Shown in pieces: positions 34,467-40,310 of a stretch of 40,310 bases of DNA. The stretch comes from AA29 sp041481445 (GTDB taxonomy: Bacteria > Acidobacteriota > Vicinamibacteria > Fen-336): the NCBI GenBank assembly GCA_041481445.1, contig JBGPBV010000053.1, positions 1 through 40,310 of the forward strand, in the 5' to 3' direction. The translations under genes and the position numbers were made by a program. How positions within the stretch are numbered: the first letter of the stretch is position 1; the number at the start of each line of letters is the position of its first letter. Under the pieces are notes generated by a model. It was not told the origin of the DNA. It was given only the letters and a program-made list of their open reading frames with translations, and ran no database searches.

Positions 34467-34601
34467 TCACCTCACGTCCGTATCGAGCAGGAACCTGGTG
34501 ATCGCCTCGGCCAACGGCTGGCGGCCACGGTCCATCGCGTTGTGCTGCTGGCCACGGCCATGAGGATCAAAAGCACCGCCGCCTCGCCCACACGCCGCAA
34601 G
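34467..34601 (-). pseudogene. 44-residue C-terminal remnant of an unidentified protein
   Basis: Between an in-frame TAG (34602-34604) and the TGA at 34467-34469 the minus strand reads a protein-like stretch including DPHGRGQQHNAMDRGRQPL and AEAITRFLLDTDVR, with no start codon of its own before the middle. It looks like the C-terminal helix region of an enzyme; I cannot name the family. The rest of the gap 34602-34688 shows no gene. With the adjacent stubs this 450-base gap seems to be decayed coding DNA. Confidence 0.45.
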
Positions 34602-34688
34602 CTAAGTGCCTCCATCATGCGCCTCTGCACAGCCTCCAACTCTTGACAAGGTCGAAACGGACGTGTCGAGAACGGGGGTGACCCTTGA

Positions 34689-35654
34689 TTACTCACGCGC
34701 GAAGTGGCGAATGTCGATCTTCTCTCCAATCTCGATCGTCAGCATGTCTTCGGCCCCCTGGAGCGGACCCGTATAGGTTCGCCGAGTTTGAGTGATCACG
34801 TTTTCGGTGTTGGGAGCATGCGAGTAAACGGCCAGCCGAGGCTTCACGCGGGTGAATAGCGCGCCCGCCTGTTCTGGCGTGGTGTGGCGTCGTGCTCCCT
34901 CGGGGTTGGTCTCCGGATCGAAAACTTCATGAACAAGGACGTCAACGCCCTGGGCAAACCGGACCAGGTTCTCGGAGGCACGCGTATCTCCCGACAGCAC
35001 GACCGAACGGCCACGGTAGTCGATCCGGTAGCCGAAGGCTGGCGTCAGGAGACCGTGATCGACCAGAAACGCGGTCACCTTCACCCCCTGTTCGGCAAGG
35101 ACGACGCCTTCCTTGACGTCAGTGCTTACGACCCTTATGCCGTCGCCAGGGCGTTTGTCGTCCACGTCGCGGCGCATGTGAATGTCAAAGGCGAACGCCT
35201 GCTGAATGTGGTCCATCATGTCGCGCGTACCGTCTGGCCCCCAGACCTCGAGCGGGACCGTGCGGCCACCGCCGGCCCAACCCGTCAGGAGCAGGTCCGG
35301 AATATCGATCACATGGTCGGAGTGCAGGTGGGTGAGGAACAACCGACTGATCGACCCGATAGGTACTCCAACCTGGGTCAAGCGCAGGGTGGCGCCGCGT
35401 CCACAGTCAACGAGCAACCGCACGTTTCCCGCCTCGACCAGTGTGCTTGCCCCGAACTGCTGCAGGTCGACCCGTGGTCCCATTCCGCTGCCGAGCAGGA
35501 CGACCTTGAGGTTGTCTGAGGCAGATCGGACGGCAACGCCGCTCTGCGTGGGCGCGGATTGCGCGGCACGAGCGACGCGGGAGACACCGGGCGGCGCCAG
35601 AAAGTAGAGCAGAAGGCAGCCAGCCGATACAGCGCAGCGTAAGCGTTTGGTCAT
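34689..35654 (-). CDS. Secreted metallo-beta-lactamase-fold hydrolase (RNase Z/arylsulfatase-like)
   Basis: 321 residues. Signal peptide (CAVSAGCLLLYFLAPPGVSRVARA), then the fold: VVLLGSGMGPRVDLQQFGASTLVEAGNVRLLVDCGRG, zinc motif THLHSDHVID, LVDHGLLTPAFGYRIDYRGRSVVLSGDTRASE and the final His in YSHAPNTENV. All metal ligands are present. The order resembles RNase Z/AtsA-type exported hydrolases, so an ester or phosphodiester substrate outside the cytoplasm is likely. Third-position GC is plainly lower than in neighbouring genes, a sign of transfer. Confidence 0.88.
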   Translation of the reverse strand: MTKRLRCAVSAGCLLLYFLAPPGVSRVARAAQSAPTQSGVAVRSASDNLKVVLLGSGMGPRVDLQQFGASTLVEAGNVRLLVDCGRGATLRLTQVGVPIGSISRLFLTHLHSDHVIDIPDLLLTGWAGGGRTVPLEVWGPDGTRDMMDHIQQAFAFDIHMRRDVDDKRPGDGIRVVSTDVKEGVVLAEQGVKVTAFLVDHGLLTPAFGYRIDYRGRSVVLSGDTRASENLVRFAQGVDVLVHEVFDPETNPEGARRHTTPEQAGALFTRVKPRLAVYSHAPNTENVITQTRRTYTGPLQGAEDMLTIEIGEKIDIRHFARE

Positions 35655-35687
35655 GTATGAAGTCTCACCGCTGCGCGCGTCTGCATC

Positions 35688-36146
35688 CTAATGGCAATGC
35701 GCGAAACGTACGCGCGCGACCACTTCGAGCCCTGCGTCACCAGTGCAGTCCGCCTCGACATAGCCACTGAAGTCACGCACCCGGTTCACGCGCCAGCCTG
35801 TGGGCTCGATCCTCGCCTCCAGGCGACGGCAGGAGCTCGCGCCAAGCGTCATGCTCTCCCGAGCGCCCGTGCCGGCCAGTACCACCTTTAGCCGAGGCCC
35901 ATCCAGAGGATCGACAAGGACACGAACGGCCGCCTGCTCCTTGCGATCTGCAAGATCAACTCCGAGAAAGTACTCCCGGTCTCCGGACCTGCAGACCGCC
36001 AGCACGTAGTCCTGCCCGCCAACTTCGAGTCTTGCGCCCGATGAGGAGCCAGGAGTGACTGCCGTGGCCATGTCGCCAACATGCGTCCTGACGCAGCCCA
36101 CTTGCAGCGGCACCAGGACCAGCCAGACGGCGGCACCGCGCGTCAC
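35688..36146 (-). CDS. Small exported protein, possible lipoprotein, unknown function
   Basis: 152 residues from GTG at 36144-36146. Hydrophobic start TRGAAVWLVLVPLQVGC ends in a cysteine in an imperfect lipobox, then a single beta-rich domain (GARLEVGGQDYVLAVCRSGDREYFLGVDLADRKEQAAVRVLVDPLDG, SSCRRLEARIEPTGWRVNRVRDFSGYVEADCTGDAGLEVVARVRFAHCH) with five further cysteines that could pair in the periplasm. No family recognised. It shares the lower-GC composition of the metallo-hydrolase gene next to it. Confidence 0.6.
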   Translation of the reverse strand: MTRGAAVWLVLVPLQVGCVRTHVGDMATAVTPGSSSGARLEVGGQDYVLAVCRSGDREYFLGVDLADRKEQAAVRVLVDPLDGPRLKVVLAGTGARESMTLGASSCRRLEARIEPTGWRVNRVRDFSGYVEADCTGDAGLEVVARVRFAHCH

Positions 36147-36166
36147 CTGAAGCAGCCCAAGCGAAA

Positions 36167-37417
36167 CTACCCTCGGCGCGCCCAGCGCACGATCTCCGGG
36201 AAGGTCGGTCGCTTGCCGTACATCAGGATGCCCACCCGATACACGCGCGAGGCGAACCAGGTCGCGCCCGCGATGGTGGCCAGGGTCAGGACCAGCGACA
36301 GGGCGATCTGCCAGGCCGGGGGCGGGACGGCGGTGATGCGCAGGAACATCAACATCGGGGTGAAGAGGGGGACGAGAGACAGGGTCACCGACAGGGAGCT
36401 GTCGGGATTGCCGAGCACGACCGGGAAGAACACGAAGCCCAGGATGAGCGGCATCATCACCGGGAAGGCGAGGCTCTGGGCCTCCTGCTGCGTGTTCACG
36501 GAGGCGCCGACGGCCGCGTAGAGGGCGCCGTAGAGGAAGTAGCCGAGCAGGAAGTAGACGACGAAGGACACGAGCAGGAGGGGCGAGACCTCGGGCAGGG
36601 CCATCCCGCCCGCCGCGGCCACTCCGTACGTGCTCACGCCGCCGAGGGTCAGGGCCCAGACGAGGAACTGCGTCAGTCCGGCCCCTCCCACCCCGAGGAG
36701 CTTGCCCGCGAACAGGGTCGAGGTCGGGATCGAGGACACGATCACCTCGACCACGCGGTTGCTCTTCTCCTCGATCACGCCGTTCATGATCGCCGCCCCC
36801 CACATGGCGACGGTCGTGTAGAGCATGGTCAGGAGCAGCATGGCGAGCAGGAAGGTCTGGCCCCGGTCCTCGCGCTCGCCGCGGGCGGTCAGGCGGATCT
36901 TGCGCAGGTCCAGGTGGCGTGTGAGGGCCTTGATCCTTTCGGGGTCGAGGCGCTCCTGGATCAGGCGGCTCTCCACCATCGCCTCTTCCGCCGCGCTCTG
37001 CAGGGACTGCAGGTCCATCACGTTGCTCACGTTCTTGCCGTAGTACTCCGCCTCCGCGTCGCGGAGCGCGTTCTTTCCGAGGTAGAGCAGCCCGTCGAGG
37101 CGGCCGGCCACGACGTCGTCACGCGCCTTCTGGCGTGCCTCCTCGGCGGACGCGGCCGCCACCGGGACCACCACGAAGCGGGCAACGCCCGCGACCTGCC
37201 AGCGCGCGAGCGCCGCCTCGACGGTGGGACCCAGCGAGGCCGTCGCGTCCACGACGGTGACCCGCAGCGGCTTGCCGCGCTGCCTCTCCATCAGCATCGT
37301 GGGGCCGATGAGGAAACCCACCAGGAAGAGCGGGCCCAGGACCGTGCTCAGCAGGAACGCCCTCGACCGCACGCGCTCGAGGTACTCGCGGCGCGCGACG
37401 GTGACGAAGCCTCTCAC
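36167..37417 (-). CDS. ABC-2 type transporter permease (NatB-like)
   Basis: 416 residues. N-terminal VARREYLERVRSRAFLLSTVLGPLFLVGFLIGP with the first helix, a large extracytoplasmic domain (about 45-220), then five or so C-terminal helices (FLLAMLLLTMLYTTVAMWGAAIMNGVIEEKSNRVVEVIVSS is the classic ABC-2 motif; further LLLVSFVVYFLLGYFLYGALYAAVG, VMMPLILGFVFFPVVL). Matches the NatB family of sodium/other exporters. The start GTG (37415-37417) overlaps the ATPase stop (GTGA). Substrate unknown. Confidence 0.92.
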   Translation of the reverse strand: MRGFVTVARREYLERVRSRAFLLSTVLGPLFLVGFLIGPTMLMERQRGKPLRVTVVDATASLGPTVEAALARWQVAGVARFVVVPVAAASAEEARQKARDDVVAGRLDGLLYLGKNALRDAEAEYYGKNVSNVMDLQSLQSAAEEAMVESRLIQERLDPERIKALTRHLDLRKIRLTARGEREDRGQTFLLAMLLLTMLYTTVAMWGAAIMNGVIEEKSNRVVEVIVSSIPTSTLFAGKLLGVGGAGLTQFLVWALTLGGVSTYGVAAAGGMALPEVSPLLLVSFVVYFLLGYFLYGALYAAVGASVNTQQEAQSLAFPVMMPLILGFVFFPVVLGNPDSSLSVTLSLVPLFTPMLMFLRITAVPPPAWQIALSLVLTLATIAGATWFASRVYRVGILMYGKRPTFPEIVRWARRG

Positions 37418-38331
37418 GCCGCGGACTCTCCCGCCGCCGTCACCTGCTCCACGAAGATGTCGTGGAGACTGGGCTCCACGACCTCGAAACGGCTCACGCG
37501 GAGCCGTGCCGCCGCCTCGCCCAGGATGGCCTGGGGGTCCGCCCCCTCGCCCATCCGGATCTCCACGTAGCGGCCGAAGTCGCTGACCTTCAGCACGCCG
37601 GGCAGCCCGGCCAGGAAGGAGCCGTCCCCCTCGTAGGCGAGCACGATCGTGTTCTTGCCGTAGCGGCTCTTGACCTCGCTGACCGGGCCGTCGAGCACCT
37701 TGCGACCGCGGTGGATGAGCGCGATGGCGTCGCAGAGCCGCTCGACCGTCTCCATCTGGTGGCTGGAGAGCACGACCGTCTTGCCGCGCCGCCGCAGGTC
37801 CAGGAACACGTCGCGCATCAGGTTGACGCCCATGGGGTCGAGGCCGGAGAGGGGCTCGTCGAGGATCAGGACCTCGGGATCGTGCAGCACGGTGGCGATG
37901 AACTGCGCCTTCTGCTGCATCCCCTTGGAGAGCTCGTTGAGCTTGCGCTTGCGCCAGTCCAGGAGCCCCAGCCGCTCCAGCCACGGCATCAGCCGCTGCG
38001 AGGCCTCCTTGCGCGCCACTCCCTTGAGCTCGGCGAAGAACAGGAGCTGCTCCTCGACCACCATGCGCGGGTAAAGGCCGCGCTCCTCCGGCATGTACCC
38101 GACGCGGTCACGCGCCTCCTGGCTGGCCGGCCGGCCCAGGATCTCGATCGTCCCCGTGTCGGGGCCGAGCACGTTCATGATCATGCGCAGGGTGGTGGTC
38201 TTGCCCGCCCCGTTGGGGCCGAGCAGGCCGAAGGTGCCGCCGCGCGCCACCGACAGCGAGAGGGCCTGCACGGCGACGTGCCCCGAGTACGCCTTGCTGA
38301 CCTCGGAGAGACGGATCGCGGCCTCGTTCAC
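37414..38331 (-). CDS. ABC transporter ATP-binding protein (NatA-like)
   Basis: 305 residues. Walker A GLLGPNGAGKTTT, Q-loop YMPEERGLYPRM, ABC signature ELSKGMQQK, Walker B VLILDEPLSGLDPMG and the His switch SSHQME, followed by a C-terminal extension of about 90 residues (DGPVSEVKSRYGKNTIVLAYEGDG) usual in NatA-type exporters. The start is GTG at 38329-38331. It forms a two-gene exporter with the downstream permease and is divergent from the diguanylate cyclase gene. Confidence 0.94.
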   Translation of the reverse strand: MNEAAIRLSEVSKAYSGHVAVQALSLSVARGGTFGLLGPNGAGKTTTLRMIMNVLGPDTGTIEILGRPASQEARDRVGYMPEERGLYPRMVVEEQLLFFAELKGVARKEASQRLMPWLERLGLLDWRKRKLNELSKGMQQKAQFIATVLHDPEVLILDEPLSGLDPMGVNLMRDVFLDLRRRGKTVVLSSHQMETVERLCDAIALIHRGRKVLDGPVSEVKSRYGKNTIVLAYEGDGSFLAGLPGVLKVSDFGRYVEIRMGEGADPQAILGEAAARLRVSRFEVVEPSLHDIFVEQVTAAGESAA

Positions 38332-38371
38332 GGCCGGTGCTCGCGCGCGCGCATCCTGGGGGCGGAGAGTG

Positions 38372-38377
38372 TATCAT
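38372..38377 (+). promoter_or_regulatory. -10 hexamer TATCAT before the diguanylate cyclase gene
   Basis: TATCAT matches five of six consensus bases and lies 37 bases before the GTG. Unlike the leaderless cases, an AAGGAG Shine-Dalgarno (38404-38409) follows, so this gene has a conventional leader. Confidence 0.45.
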
Positions 38378-38414
38378 CGCGCGTTCTCCGGGAGCCGTCC
38401 CGGAAGGAGAGCTC

Positions 38415-40154
38415 GTGGCCGGTCCCTCCCCCAGGTCCTTCCGCATACGCGGCGTGCAGAGCAAACTGCTCGCGGTCGTGCTCCTGTGCGTCACCGTCCC
38501 CGTGGTGACCCTCGGCCTGTTCCTCATGCGCCGCAACCAGGAGGTCCTGCGCGAGAAGGTGGCGGAGGGGCTCTCGAGCCACCTCCAGCGCAAGCAGAGC
38601 GCCTTCGACGACTGGATGCGCGACCGCGCCCAGGAGGCCACCCGCTGGTCGGCCTCCTTCGTGGTGTACGAGGGCCTCGACGCCTTCGCCCACCAGGTCC
38701 CGGAATCGCGCGCCGCCCGCGACCTCAAGTCGTACCTCGGCTCGCTGCTCGGGCACTACCGCGTGTACGAGTCCCTGTTCATCCTCGACGGCCAGGGCCA
38801 GGTGCTCTCGGGCACGCGGGAGGAGCAGCTGGAGGAATGGGCGCGCCCGCTGGTCCAGGGGGAGGTCGCCTTCGACGGCGTGATCGTGAGCCCGCTGCGG
38901 AAATCGGAGTTCCTGGGCCGGCCCACCCTGCTCCTCCTGCGGCCGATCCCGCCTCCCGGCTCCTCCGAGCGGAGCGGGCGCGCCATCGGCTACTTCGTGG
39001 AGCGCCTGGACCTCCGTGAGATGGAGTCGATGATCGCGGAGGACGCGACCGACCTCGCCCCCGCCCCCTGGCTCCTCGACATGGAGGGCCGGATCCTGGC
39101 CCGGGCGGGCAAGATCGTCGACGACGCGGGGGGACGGTCGTTCCCGCTCGCCCCCGCCTCCGTGCCCACCTCCGCCGGCGCGACCGTCGTGGCCGAGGAG
39201 AGCCTGGCCGGGTTGGGTCCCACCGTGTTCGGGGTCCGCAACCTCGCCGGCATCTTCCCCGGACGCCTGGTGGCCGCCGTGCCCAGCGCGCGGGCCTACC
39301 AGACGCTGCAGGAGTCGCGGCGCGGGCTGATCCTCACCGGCGCCGCCGCCGCCTTCATGATCGTGATCCTGAACTTCGTGGGCGCGCGCCAGCTGATCCG
39401 GCCGATCCTGCTCCTGTCCGAGGGAGCCAAGCGCGTGGCCGCGGGGGACCTCGAGATCTACCTGCCCGTGCGCGGCACCGACGAGATCGCGGACCTGACC
39501 CGGGCCTTCAACGACATGGCCCAGCGCATCCGCGAGGGCCGCGAGAGCGTGGAGAAGGCGCGCGACGAGCTGGCCCACGCCAACGCCGGTTTGCGCGACG
39601 CCAACCGCACGCTGGAGACGCTCGCCATCACCGACGGCCTCACCAGCCTGTTCAACCGGCGCCACTTCCAGGAGACCCTGGAGGCCGAGATCCGCCGGGC
39701 CGAGCAGCAGGGCCGCCTGCTCTCGCTGCTGCTCATCGACATCGACCACTTCAAGCAGTACAACGACCGCCACGGCCATCCGGAGGGCGACGCCGCCCTG
39801 CGCCGCGTGGCCGCCCAGGTCACCAAGGGAGTCCGCTCCAGCGACATGGCCTTCCGCTACGGCGGGGAGGAGCTGGCCGTGCTGCTGCCCGCCTGTCCCA
39901 AGAGCCAGGCCTCCGAGGTCGCGGAGAAGCTTCGGACCGCCATCCGCAGCCACACCCCCCGGTCGGGCCGGTTCGGTGGCCCGCTGACCGTGTCGATCGG
40001 AGTGGCGACCTTCCCCGAGGACGCGCGGGGGGCGAGCGCCCTCATGGAGTGCGCCGACGCCGCCCTGTACGCGGCCAAGGCCCAGGGCCGCGATCGCGTG
40101 GTGGCCACCACGAGCCCCGCCCCCGCCCAGCCGGAGACGGGCGCGGCCGGCTGA
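38415..40154 (+). CDS. Membrane diguanylate cyclase (sensor-HAMP-GGDEF)
   Basis: 579 residues. Transmembrane helix near 18-40 (KLLAVVLLCVTVPVVTLGLFLM), extracytoplasmic dCache-like sensor region to about 310, second helix (LILTGAAAAFMIVILNFV), HAMP (RPILLLSEGAKRVAAGDLEIYLPVRGTDEIADLTRAFNDM), a coiled-coil linker, and a GGDEF domain with LTSLFNRRHF, LLLIDIDHFKQYNDRHGHPEGD and active site RYGGEEL near 483. The inhibitory I-site RxxD (RSSD) is present five residues before the active-site arm. It should make c-di-GMP in response to an external signal; PilZ proteins at 25310-25938 are candidate receivers. The start is GTG 38415 with AAGGAG upstream. Confidence 0.95.
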   Translation: MAGPSPRSFRIRGVQSKLLAVVLLCVTVPVVTLGLFLMRRNQEVLREKVAEGLSSHLQRKQSAFDDWMRDRAQEATRWSASFVVYEGLDAFAHQVPESRAARDLKSYLGSLLGHYRVYESLFILDGQGQVLSGTREEQLEEWARPLVQGEVAFDGVIVSPLRKSEFLGRPTLLLLRPIPPPGSSERSGRAIGYFVERLDLREMESMIAEDATDLAPAPWLLDMEGRILARAGKIVDDAGGRSFPLAPASVPTSAGATVVAEESLAGLGPTVFGVRNLAGIFPGRLVAAVPSARAYQTLQESRRGLILTGAAAAFMIVILNFVGARQLIRPILLLSEGAKRVAAGDLEIYLPVRGTDEIADLTRAFNDMAQRIREGRESVEKARDELAHANAGLRDANRTLETLAITDGLTSLFNRRHFQETLEAEIRRAEQQGRLLSLLLIDIDHFKQYNDRHGHPEGDAALRRVAAQVTKGVRSSDMAFRYGGEELAVLLPACPKSQASEVAEKLRTAIRSHTPRSGRFGGPLTVSIGVATFPEDARGASALMECADAALYAAKAQGRDRVVATTSPAPAQPETGAAG

Positions 40155-40156
40155 GG

Positions 40157-40310
40157 CTAGGGCACCCGTCTCCGGTAGACCACGATCTCCGGGTCGACCT
40201 TGTCCAGGTTCGACCAGATGCGGCCGGCGTCCTCGCGGCGCAGGGCGTCGGTGGCGAGGAGCGTGCGCGGGCCGGTTCGATGGCGTAGCGCGACGGCATA
40301 TCCGAGCGAC
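40157..40310 (-). CDS. C-terminal end of an unidentified protein (cut by window edge)
   Basis: The minus strand reads in frame from the edge to TAG at 40157-40159: LGYAVALRHRTGPRTLLATD, then ALRREDAGRIWSNLDKVDPE and IVVYRRRVP. The codon pattern and clean stop 3 bases after the convergent diguanylate cyclase gene indicate a real gene. About 51 residues are too few to name a family. Confidence 0.55.
   Translation of the reverse strand, partial: SLGYAVALRHRTGPRTLLATDALRREDAGRIWSNLDKVDPEIVVYRRRVP

Noticed and set aside
34472..34729. 85-codon minus-strand frame with a hydrophobic stretch
   Set aside because: Composition is not protein-like at either end and it overlaps the more convincing remnant frame 34467-34601 and the metallo-hydrolase end.

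Overview
The window is very GC-rich chromosomal DNA from a Gram-negative bacterium, most likely an Acidobacteriota member. The evidence for this is an Oar-like TonB-dependent receptor with an N-terminal carboxypeptidase-regulatory domain, a VWFA protein of the acidobacterial type, and many stand-alone signalling proteins (FHA-GAF-PP2C, cNMP-DUF4388, PilZ, GGDEF, NtrB/NtrC). That assignment is inference. No rRNA, tRNA, CRISPR array, transposase or phage gene was seen.

Layout. 1-3224 (minus): tlyA (partial), ispA, xseB and xseA in one tight operon. 3234-6764 (minus): a membrane histidine kinase and a sigma-54 response regulator, followed by a small secreted protein whose upstream region carries a near-consensus -24/-12 promoter and whose end carries a textbook terminator. 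6791-8307: a 30-residue receiver-domain remnant, a YmdB-type phosphodiesterase and a GAF protein. 8295-17967: an aromatic catabolism locus. pcaHGBDC (minus) lies behind an IclR/PcaR-type regulator; divergent from the regulator are a TonB-dependent receptor and a benzoylformate decarboxylase-like enzyme. A promoter-operator element of about 40 bp occurs almost unchanged before pcaH and before the receptor, tying uptake to ring cleavage. 17972-25229 (minus): lon, hsp20, an FHA-GAF-SpoIIE phosphatase, a VWFA protein, a DUF4126 membrane protein, a secreted protein and a zinc ribbon. 25310-25938: two PilZ proteins. 26058-28670 (minus): lysine 6-aminotransferase, a 71-residue unknown and a 2,4-diaminopentanoate dehydrogenase-like enzyme, a compact operon of unclear purpose. 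28929-33892: cNMP/DUF4388 protein, zinc-ribbon membrane protein, thiO-like oxidase, nucleotidyltransferase, DUF6786-like protein. 33918-36146: EthD protein, gene remnants, a secreted metallo-beta-lactamase-fold protein and a small exported protein, in DNA visibly less GC-rich than the rest. 36167-38331: an ABC-2 exporter. 38415 to the end: a membrane diguanylate cyclase and the end of one more gene.

Two genome-wide habits show up. (1) At least four genes (tlyA, ispA, pcaG and the 2,4-diaminopentanoate dehydrogenase homologue) have family-conserved N-termini that start in frame at CTG, with no ATG/GTG/TTG available. (2) Several genes without a Shine-Dalgarno sequence have a -10 hexamer ending only 6-10 bases before the start codon, which suggests leaderless mRNAs.
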